This document shows, in pieces, positions 1 to 8,383 of a DNA stretch of 64,000 bases. A program made the translations under genes and the position numbers. The stretch's first letter is position 1; the number at the start of each line of letters is the position of its first letter. The stretch covers positions 558,001-622,000 of the forward strand of contig NZ_JAAIYO010000002.1 in assembly GCF_014930455.1 (NCBI RefSeq), in the 5' to 3' direction. Source of the stretch: Corallococcus soli. GTDB taxonomy: Bacteria > Myxococcota > Myxococcia > Myxococcales > Myxococcaceae. The notes beneath the pieces are model-generated. The model saw nothing but the letters and a program-made list of their open reading frames with translations. It was not told the origin of the DNA and searched no databases.

Positions 1-1
1 G

Positions 2-790
2 CACGCGCTCAAGCGGCTGGTGACGGTGGACCAGAAGCCCATCGGGCGCACGCCGCGCTCCAACCTGGCGACGTACACGGGCCTGTTCGACCACGTGCGC
101 AAGCTGTTCGCGGCGACGCCCCTGGCGAAGTCGCGCAAGTACGGCGCGGGTCGCTTCTCGTTCAACACGGCGGGGGGGCGCTGCGAGACGTGCGAGGGCG
201 AGGGCTTCGTCAGCGTGGAGCTGCTCTTCCTGCCCAGCGTGTACGCGCCGTGCCCCACCTGTCACGGCACCCGCTACGACCCGAAGACGCTGGAGGTGAA
301 GGTCCGCGAGCGGAACATCGCGGACGTGCTGGGGATGACGGTGGACGCCGCCTTCGACTTCTTCGCCGAGGAGCCGTCCCTGTCGCGGGTCCTCAAGGTG
401 TTGAAGGACGTGGGGCTGGGCTACCTGCGCCTGGGGCAGCCCGCGACGGAGCTGTCCGGGGGCGAAGCGCAGCGCATCAAGCTGGCCACGGAGCTGCAAC
501 GCACCCAGCGCGGCGACACGCTCTATGTGCTGGATGAGCCCACCACCGGCCTGCACCCGGCGGACGTGGACAAGCTGATGGCGCAGCTGGACGGGCTGGT
601 GGACGCGGGCAACACCGTCATCGTCGTGGAGCACGACCTGCGCGTCGTCGCCGCCAGCGACCACGTCATCGACGTGGGGCCCGGGGCGGGGAACGCCGGG
701 GGCCAGGTGGTGGCCCAGGGGACGCCCCAGGAGGTGGCGAAGGTGAAGGCCAGCCGCACCGCGCCGTACCTGGCGCGCGTCCTGGGGTGA
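2..790 (+). CDS. uvrA: UvrA-family excinuclease ABC subunit A, C-terminal part (5' end outside window)
   Basis: The reading frame is open from base 2, so the gene begins before the window; the in-frame GTG at 20 is internal. The visible 262 residues hold the end of a UvrA-type ABC ATPase: the DQ-PIGRTPRSN segment, a zinc-binding module (CETC near bases 181-192, CPTC near 250-261), the ABC signature LSGGEAQRIKLA (near 450-485), Walker B with LDEPTTGLH (near 529-555) and the H-loop VVEHD. UvrA recognises bulky DNA lesions and loads UvrB in nucleotide excision repair. The ATELQRTQRGDTLY segment and the GPGAGNAGG-type end resemble the shorter UvrA-like paralogues as much as canonical UvrA. The missing N-terminus would decide, because those paralogues lack the UvrB-binding domain. 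Confidence 0.85.
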   Translation, partial: HALKRLVTVDQKPIGRTPRSNLATYTGLFDHVRKLFAATPLAKSRKYGAGRFSFNTAGGRCETCEGEGFVSVELLFLPSVYAPCPTCHGTRYDPKTLEVKVRERNIADVLGMTVDAAFDFFAEEPSLSRVLKVLKDVGLGYLRLGQPATELSGGEAQRIKLATELQRTQRGDTLYVLDEPTTGLHPADVDKLMAQLDGLVDAGNTVIVVEHDLRVVAASDHVIDVGPGAGNAGGQVVAQGTPQEVAKVKASRTAPYLARVLG

Positions 791-922
791 CAGGGCTTCC
801 GTCCTGTCCGGCGTCCTGAAGCGGCCGGAGGCGCGAGGTTCTGGGCCCAACGTCGTCACAGGTCGTCTAGATAGGGTACATCCGGGGCCCGTGACTCCCT
901 CTCGCCCCTCGAAGGTGACGAC

Positions 923-1969
923 GTGAACGACCGACTCCTGCGCACGGCGCGCCGCCAGCCCACCGACACCACCCCCGTGTGGCTGATGCGGCAGGCGGGC
1001 CGCTACCTGCCCGAGTACCGCGCCATCCGCGGCAACATCGCGTTCCTGGACCTCTGCAAGAACCCGGACCTGGCCGCGGAGGTCACCGTGCAGCCCGTCA
1101 CCCGGCTGGGCGTGGACGCGGCCATCATCTTCTCCGACATCCTCATCCCCGTGGAGGCCATGGGCATCCACCTGGAGCTGGGGGACAAGGGGCCGCACTT
1201 CCCCAACCCCCTGCGCACCGCCGCGGACATCGACAAGCTGGGCGTCCCGGACCCCGTGGAAGGCACCGGCTTCGTCGCCGAGGCCATCCGCCGCACGCGC
1301 AAGGCCCTCAATGACTCCGTGCCCGTCATCGGGTTCGCGGGCGCGCCCTTCACCCTGGCCGCGTACATGGTCGAAGGCGGCGGGTCCAAGAGCTACATCG
1401 TCATCAAGCGCCTGCTCTTCGAGCAGCCGGCGCTGGCGCACCGCCTGTTCCAGAAGCTCACCGACACGCTCATCCCCTACCTCAAGATGCAGGTGGAGGC
1501 CGGTGCCAGCATCGTTCAAATCTTCGACTCCTGGGGCGGCGAGCTGTCCCCCTACGACTTCGAGCGCTTCAGCCTGCCGTACCTCACCCGCATGGTGACG
1601 GAGCTCAAGGCGACCGGCGTGCCCGTCATCCTCTTCGGCACCAACATGACGCCGCACCTGCCCTTGCTGAAGCGCACCGGCGCGGACGTCATCGGCCTGG
1701 ACTGGCGCGTGAACGTGGACGAGGGCCGCCGCATCCTGGGCCCGGACGTCGCCACGCAGGGCAACCTGGACCCGCTGCACCTGTTCCTCCCGCGCGAGGA
1801 GCTGGATGCCCGCGTGAAGGACATCCTGGGCCGCGCGGGCCCCGTGGGGCACATCTTCAACCTGGGCCACGGCATCCTTCCGCCCAGCGACCCGGACGCC
1901 GCGAAGTTCCTCGTGGACGCCGTGCACCGCCACGGCGTCGCCCTGCGCCAGGGCGTCGCCCTCCGTTAA
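923..1969 (+). CDS. hemE: Uroporphyrinogen decarboxylase HemE
   Basis: HemE decarboxylates the four acetate side chains of uroporphyrinogen III to give coproporphyrinogen III in haem synthesis (cytosolic). The 348-residue product has the usual family length. Hallmarks are RQAGRYLPEYR (residues 23-33, substrate-binding arginines), FSDIL with the catalytic aspartate D72, GFAGAPFTLAAY around 135, FDSWGGELSP, GNLDP, and FNLGHGILP near the C-terminus. The start is GTG at 923 with the purine-rich stretch GAAGGTGACGAC just before it. The last residues duplicate a GVALR unit with an 18-base period, a small unusual tail. It stands alone, with a GC-rich hairpin behind it. Confidence 0.96.
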   Translation: MNDRLLRTARRQPTDTTPVWLMRQAGRYLPEYRAIRGNIAFLDLCKNPDLAAEVTVQPVTRLGVDAAIIFSDILIPVEAMGIHLELGDKGPHFPNPLRTAADIDKLGVPDPVEGTGFVAEAIRRTRKALNDSVPVIGFAGAPFTLAAYMVEGGGSKSYIVIKRLLFEQPALAHRLFQKLTDTLIPYLKMQVEAGASIVQIFDSWGGELSPYDFERFSLPYLTRMVTELKATGVPVILFGTNMTPHLPLLKRTGADVIGLDWRVNVDEGRRILGPDVATQGNLDPLHLFLPREELDARVKDILGRAGPVGHIFNLGHGILPPSDPDAAKFLVDAVHRHGVALRQGVALR

Positions 1970-1982
1970 GGGGCTCCTCCCA

Positions 1983-2008
1983 GGGCGGGCCGCCTGCGCC
2001 GCCCGCCC
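1983..2008 (+). terminator. GC-rich hairpin after hemE
   Basis: GGGCGGGC (1983-1990) pairs perfectly with GCCCGCCC (2001-2008) around a 10-base loop, 14 bases past the hemE stop. No T-run follows, so it may stabilise the mRNA end or assist Rho rather than act as a classical intrinsic terminator. Confidence 0.4.
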
Positions 2009-2021
2009 GCCTGCCGGGCAG

Positions 2022-2074
2022 TTGACTCTTGAGTCAATCCGGCGTTGACGCGGCGCATCGTGGGTCGTTAGAAG
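2022..2074 (+). promoter_or_regulatory. Candidate fadIJ promoter with an upstream perfect palindrome
   Basis: TTGACTCTTGAGTCAA (2022-2037) is a perfect inverted repeat with 7-base arms. Eight bases later comes a -35-like TTGACG (2045-2050), then an 18-base spacer and a -10-like TAGAAG (2069-2074). The fadI start lies 34 bases beyond. A dyad just upstream of the promoter of a beta-oxidation operon suggests a binding site for a TetR- or GntR-type fatty-acid regulator. That role is inference; the regulator is not identified. Confidence 0.5.
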
Positions 2075-2107
2075 TGCGTCACTCGTCGCACAGAGGGTGA
2101 GGCACAC

Positions 2108-3409
2108 ATGGCAAGCGAGAAGCGCAACGGCCACCGTCGGGTGGCCATCGTTCGCGGATTGCGGACGCCGTTCGCGAAGGCGGGCACCGTCTTCGCGGGG
2201 CTGACGGCGCTGGACCTGGGCCGGATGGTGGTCCAGGAGCTGGTGCAGCGCAGCGACCTGGATCCGAACGAAATCAACCAGGTCGTCTTCGGTCAGGTCA
2301 TCCCCACGCTGACCGCGCCGTCCATCGCGCGCGAGGTCGTGCTGGCGGCGGGGCTGCCCAAGCGCATCGACGCGTTCACGGTGGCGCGGGCCTGCGCCAC
2401 GTCCATCCAGGCGCTGGTGGCGGGCGCCAACGCCATCGCGCTGGGGGACGCGGACGTCATCATCGCGGGTGGCACCGAGTCCCTGTCGGACGCGCCCATC
2501 TTCACCAGCCGCCCGCTGGCGCACGCGCTGGCCGCGTCGTCCAAGGGCAAGAGCCTGCCGGACAAGCTCAAGCCCTTCCAGAAGCTCAAGGGCAAGGACC
2601 TGCTGCCCGTGCCCCCCGCCATCGCGGAGTACTCCACCGGCGAGACGATGGGTGAGAGCGCGGAGAAGATGGCCAAGGAGAACGGCATCAGCCGCGAGGA
2701 GCAGGACCTCATCGCCTTCAACTCGCACCAGAACGCGGCCAGGGCGTGGAAGGAGGGCTATTTCGCCGACGAGGTGATGCACGTCCTGGTGCCGCCCAGG
2801 TACGAGCAGTCCGCCACGAAGGACAACATCGTGCGCGAGGACACCAGCCTGGAGGCCCTCTCCAAGCTCAAGCCGGTGTTTGATCGCCGCTATGGCAGCG
2901 TCACCGCCGGCAACGCGTCCCCCCTCACGGACGGCGCCGCGGCGCTGCTGCTCATGAGCGAGGAGAAGGCGAAGGCGCTGGGCTACGAGCCGCTGGGCTT
3001 CCTGCGCTCGCACGCGTTCGCGGCGACGGACCCGGGGGACCAGCTGCTCCAGGGGCCGGCGTACGCGGCGCCCGTGGCGCTCAAGCGCGCGGGGATGAAG
3101 CTTGCGGACATCGACCTCGTGGAGATGCATGAGGCGTTCGCCGCGCAGGTGGCGAGCAACATCCAGGCGCTGGCGTCCAAGGAGTTCGCGAAGAAGGCGG
3201 GCTTCAGCGGGCCGGTGGGGGAAATCGACCGGTCGCTCTTGAACGTGACGGGCGGCTCCATCTCCCTGGGCCATCCGTTCGGTGCCACCGGGGCGCGCAT
3301 CGTCACGCAGGCCCTGAACGAGCTGAAGCGTCGGAACAAAAACACGGTGCTGTGCACCGTCTGCGCCGCGGGCGGGCTGGGCGCCGCGGTCATCCTGGAG
3401 CGTGCGTGA
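2108..3409 (+). CDS. fadI: 3-ketoacyl-CoA thiolase FadI (acetyl-CoA C-acyltransferase)
   Basis: Thiolytic cleavage of 3-ketoacyl-CoA, the last step of beta-oxidation; forms a complex with FadJ. At 433 residues it is close to E. coli FadI (436), longer than FadA. The nucleophile is C96 in VARACATSIQ. The general-base region MHEAFAAQ lies near 339-346, SLGHPFGATG near 386 and the second active cysteine in CTVCAAGGLG near 416-425. The ATG at 2108 follows AGAGGGTGAGGCAC, a good ribosome site. The stop codon overlaps the fadJ start by one base (TGATG), so the pair is translationally coupled. The pairing with a fused hydratase/dehydrogenase supports FadI over biosynthetic thiolases. Confidence 0.93.
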   Translation: MASEKRNGHRRVAIVRGLRTPFAKAGTVFAGLTALDLGRMVVQELVQRSDLDPNEINQVVFGQVIPTLTAPSIAREVVLAAGLPKRIDAFTVARACATSIQALVAGANAIALGDADVIIAGGTESLSDAPIFTSRPLAHALAASSKGKSLPDKLKPFQKLKGKDLLPVPPAIAEYSTGETMGESAEKMAKENGISREEQDLIAFNSHQNAARAWKEGYFADEVMHVLVPPRYEQSATKDNIVREDTSLEALSKLKPVFDRRYGSVTAGNASPLTDGAAALLLMSEEKAKALGYEPLGFLRSHAFAATDPGDQLLQGPAYAAPVALKRAGMKLADIDLVEMHEAFAAQVASNIQALASKEFAKKAGFSGPVGEIDRSLLNVTGGSISLGHPFGATGARIVTQALNELKRRNKNTVLCTVCAAGGLGAAVILERA

Positions 3410-5646
3410 TGGCGACCAAGCATGAAGAGGTCGAGGCGAAGCAGGGCTTGAGCTACGGCGTCACCGATGGCGTCGCGGTCATCACCGTGGACCAGCCGGG
3501 CGCCGCCGTGAACACGCTGTCCCCGGAGGTGGGCACCGCGTTCACGCAGCTCCTGGAGCAGGCGGAGCGCGACCCGGAGGTGAATGCGGTGGTGTTCATC
3601 TCCGGCAAGAAGGACAACTTCGTCGCCGGCGCGAACATCGACTTCCTGCAAACCATCAAGTCCCCGGACGAAGTCGTGGCCATCAGCCGCGCCGCGCACG
3701 CGGAGTTTGATCGGCTGGAGGCCTTCTCCAAGCCCGTGGTCGCGGCCATCCACGGCGCGTGCCTGGGCGGCGGCCTGGAGTGGGCGCTCGCGTGCCACTA
3801 CCGCATCGCCACCGACAGCCCCAAGACGAGCCTGGGCCTGCCGGAGACGCAGCTGGGCCTCATCCCCGGCGCGGGCGGCACGCAGCGGCTGCCGGCGCTC
3901 ATCGGCGCGCAGGCGGCCCTGGACCTCATCCTCACGGGCAAGAACGTGAAGGCGTCCAAGGCGAAGAAGCTGGGCGTCGTGGATGAGGTCGTCCCCGTGC
4001 CCATGCTCAAGGCGATCGCGCTGAAGCGCGCGGCGGAGCTGGCGGCGGGCACGCTCAAGGTGGAGCGCGCGCACCAGGGCTTCAAGGCCGTGGCGGAGAG
4101 CGGCAGGAAGAAGGGCATCGCGGGCCTCTTCCAGGGCCTCATCCGCAAGGACCTGTGGGCGGAGGCCGCGCTGGAGGACAACCCCCTTGGCCGCAAGGTG
4201 CTCTTCGACCAGGCGAAGAAGGCGCTCCTGAAGAAGACGCGCGGCAAGTACCCGGCGCAGGAGAAGGCGCTGCAGGTGATTCGCGTGGGCCTGGAGTCCG
4301 GGCGCAAGGCGGGCCTGGAGGCCGAGGCGAAGGCGTTCGGGGAGCTGGTGTTCACGGACGTGTCGCGGCGGCTGGTGGAGATCTTCTTCGCCACGACGGC
4401 GCTGAAGAAGGAGAACGGCACGGCCAACGCCAGCGTGAAGCCGCGCGAGGTGAAGAAGGTGGGCGTGCTGGGCGGTGGCCTGATGGGCGGCGGCATCGCC
4501 TACGTGGCGGGCGTGCTCCAGGGCGTGCCGGTGCGCGTGAAGGACCGGGACGACGCGGGCGCGGGCCGGGCCCTCAAGCAGGCGCAGTCGGTGCTGGACG
4601 AGCGCGTGAAGCGCCGCTCGCTCACCCACCGCGAGTCGGCCGCGAAGATGTCCAACATCACCGCGGGCACCGACTACAGCGGCTTCAAGTCGGTGGACCT
4701 GGTCATCGAGGCGGTGTTCGAGGACCTGAAGCTCAAGCACCAGGTCATCGCGGAGGTGGAGGCCGTCACCGGCCCGGACACCATCTTCGCGTCCAACACC
4801 TCCAGCCTGCCCATCACGGACCTGGCCAAGGGCAGCAAGCGGCCCTCGCAAGTGATTGGGATGCATTACTTCAGCCCGGTCCACAAGATGCCGCTCCTGG
4901 AGATCATCACGCACAAGGGCACCGCGGAGTGGGTGACGGCGACGTGCGTGGACGTGGGCCGCAAGCAGGGCAAGACGGTCATCGTCGTCAACGACGGGCC
5001 GGGCTTCTACACGTCGCGCATCCTCGCGCCGTACATGAACGAAGCGGCGTACCTGCTGGCGGAGGGCGCGGACATCGTCCAGCTGGACAAGGCGCTCGTG
5101 GACTTCGGCTTCCCGGTGGGGCCCATCACCCTGCTGGACGAGGTGGGCATCGACGTGGCCCAGAAGGTGGGCCCCATCATGGAGGCCGCGTTCGGCAAGC
5201 GGATGGCGGCGCCCAAGGCGCTGGAGGGCGTCATCTCCGACGGACGGCTGGGCCGCAAGACGCAGAAGGGCTTCTACCTGTACGAGGACGGGAAGAAGCA
5301 GGACGTGGACCCCGCCGTCTACCTGCTCCTGCCGCACGGCAAGGACCGCAAGACGCTGGACCCCGCGGAGATGGCGGAGCGCTGCGCGCTGCAGATGGTG
5401 AACGAGGCCATCCGCTGCCTGGGCGAGGGCATCCTGCGCAGCCCCCGCGACGGCGACGTGGGCGCCATCTTCGGCCTGGGCTTCCCGCCGTTCCTGGGCG
5501 GCCCGCTGCGCTACGCGGACAGCCTGGGCCCCGCCCAGCTGCTGCGAAAGCTGGAGCACTACCAGGACAAGTACGGCGAGCGCTTCACGCCCGCGCCGCT
5601 GCTGGTGGAGAAGGTGAAGGCCGGCAAGGGCTTCTACGACGCGTGA
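3409..5646 (+). CDS. fadJ: Fatty oxidation complex alpha subunit FadJ (enoyl-CoA hydratase / 3-hydroxyacyl-CoA dehydrogenase)
   Basis: A 745-residue bifunctional enzyme that hydrates enoyl-CoA and oxidises 3-hydroxyacyl-CoA with NAD. The N-terminal crotonase half has GACLGGGLE with E124 and LPETQLG with E146 (the catalytic glutamate pair) and the oxyanion segment IPGAGGTQR. The dehydrogenase half opens with the Rossmann motif GVLGGGLMGGG (about 353-363) and has the active-site region IGMHYFSPVHKMPLLEI near 483-499. The C-terminal helical domain is complete. The ATG at 3409 overlaps the fadI stop. Open sequence extends upstream in the same frame but lies inside fadI. Length fits FadJ (about 715-740). 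Confidence 0.94.
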   Translation: MATKHEEVEAKQGLSYGVTDGVAVITVDQPGAAVNTLSPEVGTAFTQLLEQAERDPEVNAVVFISGKKDNFVAGANIDFLQTIKSPDEVVAISRAAHAEFDRLEAFSKPVVAAIHGACLGGGLEWALACHYRIATDSPKTSLGLPETQLGLIPGAGGTQRLPALIGAQAALDLILTGKNVKASKAKKLGVVDEVVPVPMLKAIALKRAAELAAGTLKVERAHQGFKAVAESGRKKGIAGLFQGLIRKDLWAEAALEDNPLGRKVLFDQAKKALLKKTRGKYPAQEKALQVIRVGLESGRKAGLEAEAKAFGELVFTDVSRRLVEIFFATTALKKENGTANASVKPREVKKVGVLGGGLMGGGIAYVAGVLQGVPVRVKDRDDAGAGRALKQAQSVLDERVKRRSLTHRESAAKMSNITAGTDYSGFKSVDLVIEAVFEDLKLKHQVIAEVEAVTGPDTIFASNTSSLPITDLAKGSKRPSQVIGMHYFSPVHKMPLLEIITHKGTAEWVTATCVDVGRKQGKTVIVVNDGPGFYTSRILAPYMNEAAYLLAEGADIVQLDKALVDFGFPVGPITLLDEVGIDVAQKVGPIMEAAFGKRMAAPKALEGVISDGRLGRKTQKGFYLYEDGKKQDVDPAVYLLLPHGKDRKTLDPAEMAERCALQMVNEAIRCLGEGILRSPRDGDVGAIFGLGFPPFLGGPLRYADSLGPAQLLRKLEHYQDKYGERFTPAPLLVEKVKAGKGFYDA

Positions 5647-5659
5647 CGTCGTGAGGGGC

Positions 5660-5697
5660 GGGGCAGGGAAGGGGGGCTGAAGGCCCCTCCCTGTCCC
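5660..5697 (+). terminator. Strong hairpin after fadJ
   Basis: GGG-G-CAGGGA-A-GGGG pairs with CCCC-TCCCTG-T-CCC, interrupted by one mismatch and one bulge, around a short GGCTGAAGG loop, 13 bases past the fadJ stop. No U-run follows. Probably the 3' end of the fadIJ transcript. Confidence 0.45.
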
Positions 5698-5745
5698 GTG
5701 GCGGCTTGACGGCGGGGGCGGTTCTGGACCAAGGGCATGCCCTGA

Positions 5746-6876
5746 ATGGTCCGCTCCGCTCCCCGTGCCGTCCTGTCCGCTGGTGCTGGCGCCCTGGTGG
5801 TCTGCACCGTGCTGGTGACGGTGGCCGCGCTCGCCTTCCCCCTGGGCTACAGCCCCGCGCGGGCCACCTGGGCGGGCTTCCCCACGCTGCTGGGCTGGGC
5901 GCACTTCGACGCCGGCTGGTACGCGCACATCGCCACGCAGGGCTACAGCTACCTGCCCGGCCACCAGAGCCCGGTGGCGTTCTTCCCGCTGTACCCGCTG
6001 GTGCTGCGGGGCCTGGGCCTGCTCAGCGTGGACACGTTCCTCGCGGGGATGCTCGTCACGATGCTGTGCGGGCTGGGGGCGCTGTACGTCTTCACGCGGT
6101 GGGCCCGCACGCGGGCGGACGAGGACACGGCGCGAGACGCGGGCCTGCTGCTGGCGTTCTACCCGTTCGCGTTCTTCCTCTACGGGGCCATGTATTCGGA
6201 CGCGCTGTTCCTGCTGCTCGTCATCGGGGCGTTCCTGCTGCTGGAGCGGGGGCAACTGGGGCTCGCGGTGCTGCTGGCCGCCGTGGCCACCGCGGCGCGG
6301 CCGGTGGCGCCCGCGCTGGTGGTGGGGCTGCTCGCGCGGCGGTTGGAGTGGAAGCACGAGCGCGGCCAGAAGTGGGGCCTCGTGGACCTGATGCCGGTGT
6401 TCGCGGCGGCGGGCTTCGTGCTGTACGTGCTGTACCAGTGGAAGGCGTTCGGGGAGCCGTTCGCCTTCGTGAAGGCGCAGTCCGCGCCGGGGTGGGACCA
6501 ACAGCCGGGCTGGCGCACGTGGGCGAAGCTGCGCTGGTTCCAGGGCTTCCACCGGGACATGGCGCTGGCGGACGGCCTGCGGCTGGTGGGGCACGCCACC
6601 ATCACCCTGGGAGCGCTCGCGCTGGTATGGCCGTGCGCGAAGCGGCTGGGGTGGGGCTATGGCGTGTACACGCTGGCCATCGTGGGACTGCCCGCCCTGT
6701 CCAGCAAGGACTTCATGGGCATGGGGCGCTACCTGCTGGCCGCCTTCCCGCTGTTCCTCACGCTGGCGCTGCTGCTGCGGGAGCGCCCCCGGTTGCGCTG
6801 GGGCGTGCTCGCGACGAGCGCGGCCCTGATGCTGGCGCTGACGGTGGCCTTCGGCGCGGCGGAGTACGTGTCATGA
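5746..6876 (+). CDS. Multi-pass membrane glycosyltransferase of the PIG-V / mannosyltransferase type (GT-C fold)
   Basis: A 376-residue very hydrophobic protein with roughly eight to nine predicted membrane segments, the first at about 11-31. The first large loop holds HFDAGWYAHIATQGY (D55 is the expected GT-C acceptor/donor aspartate) followed by FFPLYPL. This pattern is typical of the PIG-V (GPI mannosyltransferase 2-like) family, whose bacterial members use polyprenyl-phosphate sugars as donors. ATG at 5746. The stop overlaps the next methyltransferase start (ATGA). A convergent operon downstream encodes a GT2 and a sugar deacetylase that could supply its donor. Sugar and acceptor are unknown. 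Confidence 0.72.
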   Translation: MVRSAPRAVLSAGAGALVVCTVLVTVAALAFPLGYSPARATWAGFPTLLGWAHFDAGWYAHIATQGYSYLPGHQSPVAFFPLYPLVLRGLGLLSVDTFLAGMLVTMLCGLGALYVFTRWARTRADEDTARDAGLLLAFYPFAFFLYGAMYSDALFLLLVIGAFLLLERGQLGLAVLLAAVATAARPVAPALVVGLLARRLEWKHERGQKWGLVDLMPVFAAAGFVLYVLYQWKAFGEPFAFVKAQSAPGWDQQPGWRTWAKLRWFQGFHRDMALADGLRLVGHATITLGALALVWPCAKRLGWGYGVYTLAIVGLPALSSKDFMGMGRYLLAAFPLFLTLALLLRERPRLRWGVLATSAALMLALTVAFGAAEYVS

Positions 6877-7532
6877 GCGGGCTCATGGACCAGGCCCTGG
6901 GGTGCTACGCGGGGCTGCCCGCCAGCGAGCGCTTCCACGTGCACGCGCGAGCGTCGTCGGCGCCGCTGCTCGCGGTGGCGTCGCGCCTGCCGGCGGGGAC
7001 GGTGGCGGACATCGGCTGTGGGCACGGGCTGCTGTCCGCGCTGATGGCGCTCGCGGTGCCGGGGCGCCGGGTGCTGGGCGTGGACCTGGACGCGCGCAAG
7101 GTGCGCTGGGCCCAGGAGGCGCTTTCGGGGCTGCCCAACGTGGCGCTGTCCGTGGGGTCGGTGGAGCAGCTGGCGGCGGAGTACCCCGGGACGCTGGACG
7201 CGGCGGTGGTGTGCGACGTGCTGTACCTGCTGCCGGAGGCGCAGTGGCCCGGCTTCCTCAAGGCGGTGCGCGGCCTCTTGAAGCCCGGGGGCCGCTTCCT
7301 GCTGAAGGAGGTGGAGGGGGACCGCTCCTGGAAGCACGCCAAGGCGCTGGCGCAGGAGTGGGTGATGGTGTCGCTGCTGGGGCGCACGAAGGCCAGCGGC
7401 GGCATGGTGCTGCGGCCCCGCGTGGACGGCGTGCGGATGCTGCGCGACGCGGGCTTCGAGGTGCGCGAGGTGGTGGGCCTGGGCGAGGGCTACACGACGC
7501 CGCACCTGCTCTACGACGCGGAGGCGCGCTGA
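6873..7532 (+). CDS. Class I SAM-dependent methyltransferase
   Basis: 219 residues. The SAM-binding motif I is DIGCGHG (46-52), followed by VDLDARK at the end of strand beta-2 and LLKPGGRFLLKE later in the fold. The ATG at 6873 overlaps the stop of the upstream membrane transferase by four bases (ATGA), so the two are coupled. Substrate cannot be read from sequence; the coupling suggests a membrane lipid or lipid-linked sugar. The gene is convergent with the deacetylase gene, with only 7 bases between stops. Confidence 0.85.
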   Translation: MSGLMDQALGCYAGLPASERFHVHARASSAPLLAVASRLPAGTVADIGCGHGLLSALMALAVPGRRVLGVDLDARKVRWAQEALSGLPNVALSVGSVEQLAAEYPGTLDAAVVCDVLYLLPEAQWPGFLKAVRGLLKPGGRFLLKEVEGDRSWKHAKALAQEWVMVSLLGRTKASGGMVLRPRVDGVRMLRDAGFEVREVVGLGEGYTTPHLLYDAEAR

Positions 7533-7539
7533 GGCAGCG

Positions 7540-8376
7540 TCAGCCCATGGCGCCGTAGTCCGCGAGCACGATGCCGCGCTCCACGAGCTTCGCCTTCACC
7601 CGGGGGCTGGTGAGCGCCGCCAGCTCCGCGTCCCAGCCGTAGCGCCAGGCCGGGTCCTCCGGCACATGAGGCGCGCCCTCCCCGGGGTGGCACCCCAGCT
7701 CGAAGTCCCCGGCCGGCAGCGCGTCCAGCACCGCCAGCAGCGCGGCCTCGTCCAGCCGGCCCGCCTCGAACACGCCCCCCGCGCTCACCCGGCGCACGCC
7801 CGGCCGGGCTCGGGGCGCCGTGCGCGCGAGCACCGCCAGCACCGTCGTCTTGAGCGCCGGCCCGGGAGCGCGCAGCCACGACGCGCGCGGCAGCGCATCC
7901 GGCCACCGGAGGGGCAGGCCCTCCCGCGCCGCCAGGGCCTCCACCACGGAGCGCACCCCGGGCAACAGGTGCAGGTGCTGGTGCCCGTCCAGGTGGTCCA
8001 CTTCCGCGCCCAGCTCCCGCGCGCGGGAGAGCTGCGCGGACAGCTCCAGTTCCAGCTCCTCGCGGCGCACCTGCCCGGTGAGCCACGCCCGGGCGAAGTC
8101 CGCCCAGCTCCCCCGGAGCCGCCCGTCCGGCGCCACCGTCCGCACCGACGCCGCGGGCGCGGCGCACGCGAGCCGGGTGGACAGCGCCAGGTGCACGCCC
8201 ACCGCCAGCCCCTGCGCCCGCGCGAGCCCCACGGCCTCCTTCGCGGAGGGCCCCATGGACAGCAGCGTGGCGCTGGTGACGATGCCTTCGCGGTGCGCCC
8301 TCAGGATGCCCGCGTCCAGCGACGGGTGCAGGCCCAGGTCGTCCGCGTTGACGATGAGGCGCGTGCGCGGCGACAT
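7540..8376 (-). CDS. ChbG/HpnK/YdjC-family carbohydrate deacetylase
   Basis: 278 residues. The YdjC-fold metal and catalytic motifs are complete: NADDLG (10-15, catalytic D12/D13), GVHLALS with H62, DHLDGHQHLHLLP (127-139, metal histidines) and the late CHPGE. Family members remove N-acetyl groups from sugars: ChbG (chitooligosaccharides), HpnK (hopanoid side chain) and NaxD (undecaprenyl-phosphate GalNAc for lipid A). It follows the GT2 gene by 7 bases on the same strand, so they form one operon. This favours a lipid-linked sugar as substrate (inference). No hopanoid synthesis genes are visible here, so HpnK is not assigned. Confidence 0.82.
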   Translation of the reverse strand: MSPRTRLIVNADDLGLHPSLDAGILRAHREGIVTSATLLSMGPSAKEAVGLARAQGLAVGVHLALSTRLACAAPAASVRTVAPDGRLRGSWADFARAWLTGQVRREELELELSAQLSRARELGAEVDHLDGHQHLHLLPGVRSVVEALAAREGLPLRWPDALPRASWLRAPGPALKTTVLAVLARTAPRARPGVRRVSAGGVFEAGRLDEAALLAVLDALPAGDFELGCHPGEGAPHVPEDPAWRYGWDAELAALTSPRVKAKLVERGIVLADYGAMG

Positions 8377-8383
8377 GCCGTGC

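Noticed and set aside
2983-6594. A very long open frame on the minus strand (about 1200 codons) opposite fadI-fadJ and the membrane transferase
   Set aside because: It is antisense to well-supported genes. At about 70% GC, stop codons are rare in shadow frames; its composition (Arg/His/Ala/Leu/Val) shows no domain.
7540-8376. Assigning the deacetylase as HpnK of hopanoid synthesis
   Set aside because: No squalene-hopene cyclase or other hpn genes are nearby; the GT2 partner points to a lipid-linked sugar instead.
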